Assembly: GCF_029168945.1 (NCBI RefSeq)
Contig: NC_083601.1
Location: forward strand, 18,194,160-18,258,159
DNA length: 64,000 bases
Direction: 5' to 3'
Source: Cannabis sativa
Taxonomy: Eukaryota > Streptophyta > Magnoliopsida > Rosales > Cannabaceae
Below are positions 24,710-36,890 of the stretch, one piece after another; the stretch's first letter is position 1, and the number at the start of each line of letters is the position of its first letter. Position numbers and translations under genes: made by a program. A model generated the notes under the pieces. It ran no database searches. It was not told where the DNA came from and saw only the letters and a program-made list of their open reading frames with translations.

Positions 24710-25348
24710 TATATAACCGAGCTTCCAATAAGTCGAACCAAATTTACCAAGTAAATTCCCTAACTTATTAATTCCTTATTGAATCCACACTTAGAACTTG
24801 GAATTGAACTCTCATTCATATAGAACGCTCTATATGTTCCACGATATAGATACGTCATTAGTTATCCATTGTTATAATCCTAATTTGATCAATGATCCTC
24901 TATATAGATGATTTACACTGTAAAGGGATTAAATTACCGTAACACCCTACAATGTATTTTATCCTTAAAACACTTAACCCTGTATAAATGATATTTCAGC
25001 TAAGTGAAATGAGTACTCCACCATTTATTTTTCGTTTGGTTAAGCTCGAAAGAAATCATCCTTTACTTTCTATTCGCCAGATAGAAGCTATTGATTCCAT
25101 ATTTATGTTAGCGCTCCCACTCAATTGCACTACCGTGTTCCCAAAATGTACGTATCACCCTGACCCAAAAGTAGGCTTAACTAACAAATCAAAGAACACG
25201 AATAACACTCTTGAGATTGAACCTAATCATATCAGGATTGAACCTAATCATGTGAACCATGCAACATAAAATATTATTTCTGATCTTTATTAATAAGTAA
25301 ATCTGATTATATTGAAATAGGTTTTATTTAGGGTACAAAAACCCAACA
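24710..25348 (-). mobile_element. F1 solo LTR (S0), part 3 of 3
   Basis: Resumes the S0 LTR with TATATAACCGAGC after G1 and ends in AACCCAACA at 25348, followed by AGGAT. Around 25236-25250 the sequence jumps from AACCTAATCATATCAGG to CATGTGAACCATGC, dropping roughly 370 bases present in other F1 LTRs. Together the three parts show a very old copy with two deletions. Confidence 0.88.
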
Positions 25349-25353
25349 AGGAT
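25349..25353. repeat. Target-site duplication AGGAT, right copy
   Basis: Matches 291-295 and closes the outermost F1 insertion. Confidence 0.85.
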
Positions 25354-27762
25354 AACCTACAAGTAAACCCATACAAGCAGCCAAAATTATATTCTGCAAT
25401 GTTATGCTCACACCATCAGCAGAAAACCTATCCTATAAGTGTTATTCTCACACAAACAGTCAAAAGGCTTTTCACTATCACACACTAACAACATTAGCAT
25501 AAAACAACAATCTACCATAGAATAAAACATGTAAATACAAACCCATAATACAGTTGTATGTTTCAACATACACCCTGTGCACAGATGTCCACTCTTCTTA
25601 CCTCAGTTGTTAAGAACACCTTCTTGCTACTCCAAGCACTTCAATGAATTTTCTTGTTGAGGATAAGATCCTCAATTCCCGCTGCTTAAGACTTATTATC
25701 TTGTCACTACTACCTATAACAACACATGGTTCAAGGCCCTAACATTAAAATTTGTACTCGCACAGTACAGCAGAAAGATCACTATTTTTGACCAATAACT
25801 ATACTAATTCAGTGAAAGTTGTCTTCATAAAAATTATAGGAAATTTCATTATCTTTCCAATGATATAAAGATAATTAAAAATGGATTAAAACTGAGGGAA
25901 TTATAATTGTTTTACTGAAACTACTTCTGAGAAGGAATATGGAGTAACGAATTACATGACTTAGCAAATATACAAAATTTTGACATTGAATGGTTCAGAA
26001 CTAAAAGATAACATCTTGATCAAATTTTTAGGAAATTAAATTCCCTTTCCAATGATACCAAAATATTTGAAATTGGAATTATATTCAAAGAGATATTACA
26101 ATTTTACCAAAACAGATTTGCAAGAACAAGATTCAAGAAATGAATCACATGATATTGAAGAAAACTAACTTTTTTACATAGTATGACTTCGAATTAACAA
26201 AACGTTTCTTCATAAAACTTATGGGAAATCTAATAAGCTTTTCAACCATATATAGATCTTTAAAAATGGATGAGAATTGAGAGAGTTATTGTATTTTAAG
26301 TTAAAGTATTTTTTTCTGGAAATATAAAGAAAAAGAATTACAACAATAGCAGAAAGATGATAATTTTTGACATAGAAGAACACCGAATTGGTATAGTTTT
26401 TTGATAAAAATTTTAGACCATCGAGTAAGCTTTCCAACGATACAATAATCTCTAAAAACGGATCAATATCAAGAGAGATATCATCACTTTACTGAAACTT
26501 GTTTTTTCTGAAAACGAAAAATATAATAGGTCCGAACCCTATATAACATTTAGCATTATTGAGCAAGAAAATATTTCATACCTCTTCACAACTTTCTATT
26601 TGATGTCTCAAGCCCGAAGGCCTTGATTATAAATCCAAAACTTTAAGAATGAAGGTAGAAAAATAAAAAGAAGTATGGAAGGTTTGAGAGGAGCAACCAT
26701 GAAGAAGAATGAGGCTTTGACTAATTGGTTTGGAGAGGAAAAATAAAACGTTTAGGGTTCGATAAAAAACATGCACTGAAGATTATGAGATATTGTATTC
26801 TAATAGGTTTAGGTTAACTAAAAATAATAATATATAATAAAATGCTCAAATATTATTAAATCAACAAATATCTAATTTTTAAATTTTAAAAGTAAGTCCT
26901 CCATCTTCGTAACTTTAGGCTCAGTTTTGACCTAAAAAAATTTCGAATTATGATAGAGCTATTTCTAAAAAATTTATAGATCTTTGAATTATCTTTTCAA
27001 CACCAATAGAATCACCTCAATTGGAGCTCTAAAACTCTAGATATGATCATTTTACTAAAACAGTTTTTAATCCTGCGAATTTATCAAAACCTACGAATTT
27101 TTTTAACATTAATTCCATTATAATGTCATTTAATGCACTCATACAATAAATTAAAGGGTTAATTTCACAAATTCACAAAAACAACAAAAATACGGTTTCA
27201 CGGAATTTTAACCATTTTTACGATTTTTTTTATTTTATTTACATAAAATACGGTCTTTTTATGTTGAAATTTTGTTCATTTGTTGTTAATTTTTTGTTAT
27301 ATGTATGTTTTTTTGTTGTTTTTTTGTTGTTATTTTGATGTTACTTTTATGTTGTTTTCTTGTTAATTTTATGTTGTTTTCGTGTTATTTTTTGGAAAAC
27401 CGTAAAAATGTAAAAAAAAAAAAAAAAAAAAAAAAAGCATTCTTTGAACGTAAAAATGTAAATATTTTTCAAAAAATGGTGCCTTATATAATTATTCCTA
27501 AATTAAACCCACTAAATAATCTATAAAACTCTAATAGACTTTCATATTGGGCTTTAATTGAGTAATTATCCCAATTCGTAAAAACACCATAATTTTACGT
27601 TGACACTTACTATAATTTCAACTATGTTTAGAAATCTATCATTACTATTCTAAGTAATAATCTCTATTCACTATTAGTAGAAATAAATAAAATACTTATT
27701 CTCACATAAATCGTATAACAAATAAAATTTAAAATATATGTATATTTTTACCGGGTATTACA
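25354..27762 (-). mobile_element. G2 gypsy-type LTR, inner fragment
   Basis: Continuation of 1-295, ending in TACCGGGTATTACA at 27762. It is non-coding. It contains several diverged copies of a roughly 185-195-bp unit (near 25837, 26021, 26212, 26406 and perhaps 26970), each with a TTTCCAACGATA-like core. A 24-base poly-A run lies at 27413-27436 within a T-rich and A-rich segment. Short ORFs are low-complexity. Confidence 0.6.
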
Positions 27763-30035
27763 ACAATTCTGTTCTTACAGTGATTGAGGAATTTTGTGCT
27801 AGCATTTGAATTGAGTTTGGGGTAAACTTTGTAGCTTTAATCCTTGTTACCCTTGCTGAATTTTATGGTTTTTAGAGCATGAAAAGGTTGTTGTTGTGAT
27901 TTTGAGATTTAGTGATAATTTTGGTGTATATGAGCTTATGGGTGTATGTTGTTTGCATCTTGATTGTTTAGTATGCTTTTAGTGATGAAAACAGGTTGGT
28001 GATGAGTTTATTTGTGAGTTCTTAACTCAGTTTTTAGTGGATGGTGTTGTGTAAAGAAAGCTTGAGTTCATATAACTCAAGCTTGGAGCTTTAATGGAAG
28101 TTTTTGATTTTTAGTGAAATTATTGTGTTTGAGCTATGGAATATGTTTAATATGTCATATGTTGATGCTCTGGAAAGTTTGGTGGTGTTTGGGGAAGATT
28201 TGAGTAGGTTATGGGGGCTTAAATATTGAAATTTTTCTTGTTGTTGCTGCCCAGACAACCGGGATTCCGGTTGGTTCAGGGCTGTTCTAACCGGAATTCC
28301 GGTTGGCTGTATCAGGGAAAATGCTGAATTTTGTTTTGATCATAACTTTTGACTCGGGACTCTGTTTTGGGAGTTCTTTATATCGTTAGAAAGCTCGTTC
28401 CGAGCTCTATGTGATTATCTGTATTTTAAATGCCATGATTATATTTTATGAATGTGGAATTGGGGGTTAACCCCATTTTGTGTAAATCCTGGTATTATGA
28501 CTAGGATTACCGGCACTTGGTCAGGAGCACCCGGGAATTTGGAATCTCTTCTTTTGCGGGATAACAGGTAAGACAGTAGTTGCACGTAGAGATATGCATG
28601 GTGGTGCTTATATTGAATATTATATTGGTGATAAATTAGAAACCGAGATTAGGGTTATTATCCTAAAGTGAGCAGTTTAATGGCCTAGGGTTATTACCTT
28701 AGTAATTATTAATGTGTAAATGTTATGCCATGCTAAATATATTGTAATGAATAATTATGCACACAAGGCATAATTAAGTTACACTCGGTAAATTAGTACC
28801 TTAAGTTTGATAGTAATGCGGTCTAGGGTGATTACCCTAGAATTTATGTGAAGGTAAGAAAGCGATGATGTACAATAATATTGCTAATGAAGTGAAAGCA
28901 TGAATTAGGGTTATTAATCTTTATAAGTATTATTTTGAGCATGCAATAATATGTTATATGAGAGACTATTTGGTATACAAGTTAAGGTTATTACCCTAAG
29001 GTTTTATATCTTATAGTGTATATGGAATGTATGTATATATATCAAGAGTTATGTGTATAAGACATAACTTGGTTACACCTGGTATATTATCAGGATAAAC
29101 CACTGAAAGAACGTAATGTATGGATTACGTAAATATATATGAATAGGGTTATGCGAGCAAGGCATAACCAGGTTAGACTCGGTAATTATAACCGAGATAA
29201 ACCTTACTAAGGCCTTATTATATATAGATGTGTGAGCGTAACACGTAGGTCTATGCCACATAGACATATATAGACGTGTGAAAGCAACACGTAGGTCTAT
29301 GCCACATAGACTTATATAGGCGTGTGAGCGTAACACGCAGGTCTATAGCAAATAGACAAATAGTGCAGTGGCACCATTAATTATGTGATAAATATATATG
29401 TTGAGATTAAGGGTTATGCATTCAAGGCATAATCATGTTGGACTCGGTAACAAGAATCGAGATGAACTGTTCTAAGGTCTTATTGTATTCAGACGTGTGA
29501 GCGCAACACGTAGGTGTACGCCACGTAGACATAAATAGGCATGTGAGAGCAACATGCAGGTTTGTGTCACACAGACAAATTTGAATGGCATTGTTGTTTA
29601 TATTATATGATGAGCATATTATTGGTATGTTTTATACTGTCTTGCTGGGCTTGGCTCACGGGTGCTCTACTGTGCAGGAAAGGGTAAGACTATTGCTGAT
29701 CAGCCATAAGTGCAGGAGCTAGACGAAGAATGTACATGTCTGAGCCATATCAAACCAAGCGGGTTGGGGTCTACCAGTGTTGTATTTTTGAGACTCTGTT
29801 TTGCCGCTTAGGCCGGCTGAAAGAAAAAGACTTGTAATAATATTTTGTAAATGTTTTTGGGATCCCAACTTCTGTAACTTTTAGATTGTAAACTTTAAAT
29901 TATTACAAGTTTTATTTTCCTTCCGTTTATAATTAAAGTTTAAATTCTGCGCTAATTTTATAAGTAATCCTGAATTAGGGGATTAGGGTTTAATAAGTGA
30001 CTTGGGTAGCGTGCCTAATTATTTAGGGCGTTACA
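27763..30035 (+). mobile_element. G1-related gypsy LTR fragment (G1b)
   Basis: Collinear with the 3' two-thirds of the G1 LTR: the CCGGAATTCCGGTTGG region (about 28297), the CATAACTTTTGACTCGGGA motif (about 28341), and the shared end TTTAGGGCGTTACA. Its 5' part is absent, cut off where G2 ends, so G2 probably inserted into it and the missing part lies left of the window. It is more diverged from G1 than the two G1 LTRs are from each other. No following PBS is seen, so it may be a solo LTR. Confidence 0.75.
29225..29585 (+). repeat. About 46-bp tandem repeats in the G1b LTR
   Basis: Units of the form GTGTGAGCGTAACACGTAGG followed by TCTATGCCACATAGAC recur at about 29228, 29273, 29319, 29493 and 29539. 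The second half is self-complementary (GTCTATG/CATAGAC), so each unit can fold. Two shorter copies exist in each G1 LTR. Confidence 0.7.
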
Positions 30036-30557
30036 ATATGTGAGAACAAAGAATTTTTTAGTAATTTACTTGGTAAGCCCAAAATATTGTTACTTTTATT
30101 AAGGTAATAGATTTGTCTTACAAGTAGTGTATATAACATTAAAAAAAATAATTGATCAAATATTATTTTTTATGTTTATATATAATTAAGTAAATGTTTA
30201 GATTTAATTATATGTTATATATAATAGATAATTAGATGAACTTAAAAAAAAATTGACCGGCCATATCCAAAATTCACCAACCCATGACACTTTACCGGAC
30301 GTGTTTGGGTTTACTTTTTTTCACCTGAAATCTAGTTAACGCGCATGATGAGTCCTAATCGGGACCGGCCCTGAAAAAAAATGGGCCCAAGATGATTTTG
30401 ATAAAATTAAAAAAAAATAAATGGGCCGTATATATACTTATTTTTTTTTTCTTAGCTTGTCAAACAAGCTCAATGGGTGGCAGGTGGGGCTGGGTGGGTT
30501 TTCAATTGATATTTATTGGGTTTGGGATTTGGGATGGGGATTGTGGATCGGATGGGG
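30036..30557. other. Unassigned AT-rich sequence
   Basis: No gene recognised. The last 107 bases (about 30451-30557, TTAGCTTGTCAAACAAGC then TATTGGGTTTGGGATT) are the flank that recurs before each G3 fragment at about 30737, 32645 and 36020, so the right edge belongs to the segmental duplication. Confidence 0.5.
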
Positions 30558-30737
30558 TGTAATATCTCGATAAGCCTAATAGTAAATAATTAGGGTTTAT
30601 AATTATATTATGGGTTAATTAGGTAATAAGGGGGATTATGATCATACTAATCTAGTTCAACATAAATTTTAAATTTGCTATCTGTGGATAAATAAGAATA
30701 ATTTATAAATTATGGATATTTTTATGGTATATTTTTT
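30558..30737 (+). repeat. G3 LTR 5' fragment, copy p
   Basis: About 180 bases starting TGTAATATCTCGATAAGCC, the 5' terminus of the LTR family found complete at 38462-43374. It is cut off where the duplicated flank TTAGCTTGTCAGG begins again. Confidence 0.75.
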
Positions 30738-30822
30738 TTAGCTTGTCAGGTGAGGCTAGGTGGGTTTTTAATTGATATTTATTGGGTTTAGGATTTGGGG
30801 TGGGGACTGTGGGTCGGCTAGG

Positions 30823-31685
30823 GTGTAATATCTCGATAAGCCTAATGGTAAATAATTAGGATTTATAATTATATTATGGGTTAATTAGGTAATGAGTGGG
30901 ATTATCATCCTACTAATCTAGTTTAACATAAATTTTAAATTTGCTATAAGTGGATAAATAAGCATAATTTATAAATTATGGAGATTTATATGGTGTATGT
31001 GAATGTAATATGAGTTACTCGTGCAATAAAAATATTTTTAGATTTGGCGACCTTGGAGACTTGATTGGGCGTCAGAAATATCATAACAGGTTTAACTGAT
31101 AGAATTAATGAGAATATTATGATAAATTGATAATATAAGTGTTTGGATAATTAGGATTATGTGGGATTCAACTTAACGCCTTAGAAATATAAATTTCGTA
31201 GTGAATAATAAATAATAAGATAATTATGAATAATAAAGTTTTTATTAATATTATTTTATTATTAATATTATTATATTATTATTATAATATTATATTTTTT
31301 ATATACATTTATGAGATAAGTTTATTATATATATTATATTATAAATTTATAACAGTAAACGTAAATGAAATGAAACTCTCATTTTTTTTTATCAAAACTA
31401 CCATCTCCTTTTTATATTTATTTTCTTCAGTTTTCAATCCAAAACTTAGCGATCTAAGCTCTGGTAGTAGCGAGATAGAAAATTTTCAGAACAAGAAAGC
31501 TTAAGGTAAGGTTTAATTCCGTTTTAAGTTTAAAACAATTAGTTTCGTATAGGAGTTTTGCAAATTAGAATAGGATTGTTCTCGGGCAGTTATGAGACTA
31601 ATTCTGATGTTTTCTTGCAAAAATTGAGGTAATTTTGGGTTAGAAATTGAGTTTAGATATTTTTATAACTTAAGTTCTAATACTA
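30823..31685 (+). repeat. G3 LTR 5' fragment, copy q
   Basis: About 860 bases from TGTAATATCTCG, matching 38462 onward except that the Helitron-like insert is absent. It ends near ATAACTTAAG, where kinase-linked sequence starts. The short A/T-only ORF inside it is not a gene. Confidence 0.78.
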
Positions 31686-31711
31686 GCTTATTATTAAGTC
31701 CAAGTTTCAGG

Positions 31712-32143
31712 CTAATATGGATTCATACCGTCTATGGGTTCATATTGTCTATGGATTAAACAAACATTTTTTTTGAGTCGAGTTAAAACCATCTCTGCCG
31801 AAGGACGTTTTGATAGTTGTCTATCGAGCAATTGAAGCAGTATCATCTTGTAGACATCAGTAGCCCCAAGTTGATTTATCTCAATCATCTTATCTTCACC
31901 ATCCAGTTTCAATAGTTTGCTCAAAACAATCTTCTTTTGTTGATCAGTACTGAAGTTTGATGCACACTCATACAATATTACACCAACTGAAAACGTATCG
32001 GAGTTGGTAGAAATCTTGTATGTTTCTTCACTGAATTTTGTTAGAAACTTGGATATTGTTCCAAATTCGTTGTACTTCAAACTAAGTTTATAAATTGGAC
32101 ATTCATTTTCTAGTTTGGTTGCCGGCGCCGACATGATGATCAA
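31712..32143 (-). pseudogene. GCN2-like kinase pseudogene, deleted copy 1
   Basis: An open frame of 143 codons from ATG at 32141-32143. Residues 1 to about 43 equal exon 1 of the longer copy (KLENECPIYKLSLKYNEFG). Residues from about 44 on equal its last exon, the C-terminal half of a protein-kinase domain (SDTFSVGVILYECAS, then KRPSAEMVLTRL). The glycine loop, VAIK lysine region and catalytic loop are missing. Against copy 2 this is a single deletion of about 1.5 kb with TTCA at both breakpoints, and the join is in frame. It could be transcribed but cannot be an active kinase. Assignment to the eIF2-alpha (GCN2-type) kinases rests on the motif style of copy 2. Confidence 0.7.
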
Positions 32144-32470
32144 TTGATATAAAGGGAGAGTGAGTGAGTGAGTTCAAACAATCGATCAAGATAGATAGAG
32201 AGAGAGAGAGAGAGGGAGAGAGAATTAGTAAAATGAAACTTGTGTAATACTCTGTTTATGTATAGGGATGTGCATGGAGCATGAGGCGTTAAACACATGC
32301 GCGAGAAATGTGACTTTTGAAAATTGTTGTATTTATTTTGTTGAATTCGAGAAGTAAATTTTTAGATCGTGTCGTTAGAAAAGAGTTCTCTACAAAATAT
32401 ATACTTATTTAATTTAAGAAAAAGACTAAAAAAGGCGGCAAGTAAGCGCGCTCTAAGTAACAGATTTTTA
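32144..32470 (-). promoter_or_regulatory. Upstream region of kinase copy 1
   Basis: Leads into the ATG at 32143 and contains a (GA)n tract at about 32196-32222 in the likely 5' UTR and TGTATAGGG near 32259. It is nearly identical to 35535-35880 upstream of copy 2, so both copies were duplicated with their promoters. No firm TATA call is made. Confidence 0.4.
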
Positions 32471-32471
32471 A

Positions 32472-32615
<144 letters not shown>

Positions 32616-32694
32616 GGGTTTTGGAGTTCCTTTCCTCTTGTCGCTCTCCCTTTATTGGGTTTGGGATTTGGGGTGGGCACTGTGGGTCGACTAG

Positions 32695-33560
32695 GTGTAA
32701 TATCTCGATAAGTCTAATAGTAAATAATTAGGGTTTATAATTATATTATGGGTTAATTAGGTAATAAGTGGGATTATGATCCTACTAATCTAGTTCAACA
32801 TAAATTTTAAATTTGCTATAAGTGGATAAATAAGCATAATTTATAAATTATAGAGATTTATATGGTATATGTGAATGTAATATGAGTTACCGGTGTAATA
32901 AAAATATTTTTAGATTTGGCAACCTTGTAGACTCGATTGGGGGCCAGAAATATCATAACAGGTTTAACTGATAGAATTAATGGGAATTTTATGATAAATT
33001 GATAATACAAGTGGTTGGATAATTAGGAGTATGTGGGATTTAACTTAGTGTCCTAGAAATATAAATTTCTTAGTAGCTAAGAAATAATAAGATAATTATG
33101 AATAATAAAATTTTTATTAATAATATTTTATTATTAATATTATTATAATATTATATTTTTTATATAAACTCATCACGTTTATTATATATATATTATATTA
33201 TAAGTTTATAACAGTAAAGGTAAATAAAACGAAACCCTCGATCGTTTTCTATCAAAACCATCTCCTTTTTATATTCATTTTCTTCAGTTTTCAATCCAAA
33301 ACTTAGCGATCTAATCTCCGGTAGTAGCGGGATAGAAAATTCTCAGAACAGGAAAGCTTAAGGTAAAGTTTAATTTCGTTTTAAGTTTAAAACAATTAGT
33401 TTCGTATAGGAGTTTTGCAAATTAGAATAGTTATAAAGATTCTGACCTTATAGGATTGTTCTCGGGCAGTCATGAGACTAGTTCTGATGTTTTCTTGTAG
33501 AAATTGAGGTAATTTTGGGTTAGAAATTGAGTTTAGATCTTTTTATAACTTAAGTGTGAA
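32695..33560 (+). repeat. G3 LTR 5' fragment, copy r
   Basis: Begins TGTAATATCTCGATAAGTC after the same flank GGGTCGACTAGG as copies q and s and runs collinear with copy q, ending at the same breakpoint (TATAACTTAAG) before kinase sequence. This shows that LTR fragment and kinase were duplicated as one unit. Confidence 0.78.
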
Positions 33561-33591
33561 TACTAGCTTATTATTAAGTCCAAGTTTCTAG

Positions 33592-35534
33592 CTAATATGG
33601 ATTCATACCGTCTATGGGTTCATATTGTCTATGGATTAAACAAACATTTATTTTGAGTCGAGTTAAAACCATCTCTGCCGAAGGACGATTTGATGGTTGT
33701 CTATCGAACAATTGAAGCATTATCTTCTTGTAGACATCAGTAGCCCCAAGTTGATTTATCTCAATCATCTTATCTTCACCATCTAGTTTCAATAGCTTGC
33801 TCAAAACAGTCTTCTTTTGCTGATCAGTACTGAACTTTGATGCACACTCATACAATATTACACCAATTGAAAACGTATCGGAGTTGGTAGAAATCTTGTA
33901 TGTTTCTTCATATGCAAAATGGGTCAGAAGTATATGCCTCAGCTTGTTTGTAAAAATGCTTGTCATAAGAGCTGGAGATAATTTCTGTCACCTTTCTTGC
34001 TGCCATGAGAATAAAAGTATACAATACATTTTCAATTTCTTTAATTTAAGGGTGATACGAAGAAAATGAAGTAAACAAATAAACTTTACCTACATTAAAA
34101 TCAGCCAAGCGGATATTGCATAGTCCAAAAATATATTATTTGGCCTAACATCCATATGAATTATGCCCCTCACATGGATGTGATGAAGAGCTTTTAAGAG
34201 TCCTTCAAAAAGCTTGACCATGTTACCTCTGTGAATACTGCTTATGATATCTCCGAGTGTCTCTTTACAGAGTTGCAATTGTATTTAGAGACAAGGAAGA
34301 TGTGGGGCTGAGTCTCTTGCTCTCAATCATTTCATCTTCTTCTCAACCCAAAACTGAGAAAAAAAGAAAAGCTTAATTAGTAAAAAAAGAAAACAAAACA
34401 TTTAACTTAATTATAAATTAAAACAATTGAACTATTTAGCTGTGTACCGAATAATATCTGATTATGTTTGGATGGTCCAACGAAGCTAAGAATTTATCCT
34501 CCCTACAAATAAATACCAATATTTAATAACAATAAAAATGTTATAGTATGCATTAATTTAATTTAATTTAAGAGTGTGTAACATTATTACCTTATACAAT
34601 ATTTAAAGTCGAAATCTTCAACCCCCTCAAGAATCGATACCTTTTTGATGGTGTATGGTGCTTTGTCCAAATTATTGTTACATTTAGTAACTACGGCAAA
34701 ACCTCCTAAACCTTCATGAAATATGCACATATAAATTTTATTTTGTCGAGCAGATTGTAGAATGAGTAGAATGAAAACAAGGCAGTGCACATGAAAAATA
34801 ATTCTCTACCAATTGATTAGCTATTTATAAACGCATTATTTGCATACATACTAATCTTATTTCTTATTCCCGACTCTTGTTGGGAAATTTTTTAATTTTT
34901 ATGTATTTTTCGAATTTAGATCTGTATTAAAGTATTATCTATTTTATTACTTTATAGTTTACTCTTTCATTTTCTTTTAAATTTCAAAATTTCCTACTAT
35001 TAAATTCACTACAATATTCAATTTCAAGGTGAATCAAATATATTTACATACATATAAACTAAATTTAACAACTATTTAACTATACTAACACTAACACACT
35101 TCTGATCGGTCGGTGCATCAAACATATTTGCATACATATAAACTAATTTTAACAACTATTTAACTATACTAAGACTAACACAGATCAGATCGGTCGGTGA
35201 ATCAAACATCTTTGCATACATATAAACTAAGTTTAACAACTATTTAACTATACTAACACTAACACAGATCTGATCAGTCAGTGAATCAAACATATTTGCA
35301 TACAAATAAAAATATTTACGGATTAGGATATGTGAGAAAAATTATATAAACACATATATATATATTTATATGTACATATAAAAAGTTTATAGTGATAGAG
35401 ATACCTAAAACTTCTGTTTCACTGAATTCTGTTAGAAACCTGGATATTGTTCCAAATTCGTTGTACTTCAAACTAAGTTTATAAATTGGACATTCATTTT
35501 CTAGTTTGGTTGTCGGCGCCGACATGATGATCAA
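33592..35534 (-). pseudogene. GCN2-like protein kinase pseudogene, copy 2
   Basis: Minus-strand gene in four visible pieces. Exon 1 about 35524-35412 starts MIIMSAP and ends at a GTATCT donor. A piece at about 34760-34600 carries the glycine loop GLGGFAVVTK and the IKK lysine. A piece at about 34280-34090 carries ALHHIHVRGIIHMDVRPNN, the catalytic loop. The last exon, about 33930-33592, carries the C-lobe. The style (LGGFAxVxK, PNNIF) is that of GCN2-type eIF2-alpha kinases, which phosphorylate eIF2 alpha under stress. Damage: the usual HRD is HMD, DFG reads DFN, and one base is lost between LDY and the DFN region, shifting the frame. It contains 84-bp repeats between the first two pieces. 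Inactive by inference. Confidence 0.65.
35031..35300. repeat. 84-bp tandem repeat, about 3.2 copies
   Basis: The phrase ATCAAACATATTTGCATACA recurs at about 35032, 35116, 35200 and 35284 with an 84-base period, each unit including TAACAACTATTTAACTATAC and CTGATCGGTCGGTG. It lies in the first intron of kinase copy 2 and falls inside the segment deleted from copy 1. Confidence 0.88.
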
Positions 35535-35585
35535 TTGATATAGAGGGAGAGTGAGTGAGTGAGTTCAAACAATCGATCAAGATAG

Positions 35586-35633
<48 letters not shown>

Positions 35634-35880
35634 TAGTAAAATGAAACTTGTGTAATACTCTGTTTATTTATAGTGATGTGCATGGAGCATGAGGCGTTAA
35701 ACACATGCGCAAGAAATGTGATTTTTGAAAATGGTTGTATTTATTTTGTTGAATTCGAGGGAGTAAATTTTTAGATCGTGTCGTTAGAAAAGAGTTCTCT
35801 ACAAAATATACACTTATTTAATTTAAGAAAAAGACTAAAAAAGGCGGCAAGTAAGCACGCTGTAAGTAACAGATTTTTAA

Positions 35881-35984
<104 letters not shown>

Positions 35985-36063
35985 GGGTTTTGGAGTTCCT
36001 TTCCTCTTGTCGCTCTCTCTTTATTGGGTTTGGAATTTGGGGTAGGGACTGTGAGTCGGCTGG

Positions 36064-36890
36064 GTGTAATATCTCGATAAGCCTAATAATAAATAATTAG
36101 GGTTTATAATTATATTATGGGTTAATTAGTTAATAAGTGGGATTATGATCCTACTAATCTAGTTCAACATAAATTTTAAATTTTCTATAAGTGGATAAAT
36201 AAGCATAATTTATAAATTATAGAGATTTATATGGTATATGTGAATGTAATATGAGTTACCGGTGTAATAAAAATATTTTTAGATTTGGCGACCTTGGAGA
36301 CTCGATTGGGGGCCAAAAATATCATAACAGGCTTAACTGATAGAATTAATGGGAATATTATGATAAATTGATAATATAAGTGTTGGGATAATTAGGAGTA
36401 TGTGGGATTTAATTTAGCGCCCTAGAAATATAAATTTCTTAGTGGCTAAGAAATAATAAGATAATTATGAACAATAAATTTTTTATTAATATTATTTTAT
36501 TATTAATATTATTATATTATTATTATAATATTATATATTTTATATAAACTTATCAGATAAGTTTATTATATATATTATATTATAAGTTTATAACAGTAAA
36601 CGTAAATGAAACGAAACCCTCGTTTTCTATCAAAACCGTCTCCTCTTTATATTCATTTTCTTCGGTTTTCAATCCAAAACTTAGCGATCAAGCCCTGATA
36701 GTAGCGGGATAGAAAATTCTCAAAACATGAAAGCTTAAGGTAAGGTTTAATTCAGTTTTAAGTTTAAAATAATTAGTTTTGTATAGGAATTTTTCAAATT
36801 AGAATAGTTATAAAGGTTCTTACCTTATAGGATTGTTCTCGAGCAATCATGAGACTAGTTCTGATATTTTCTTGCTGAAATTGAGGTAAA
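36064..36890 (+). repeat. G3 LTR 5' fragment, copy s
   Basis: Fourth copy of the TGTAATATCTCG fragment after the same GGCTGGG flank. It diverges at TTGAGGTAAATC into sequence not shared with the kinase units, so it marks the right end of the duplication. Confidence 0.75.
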
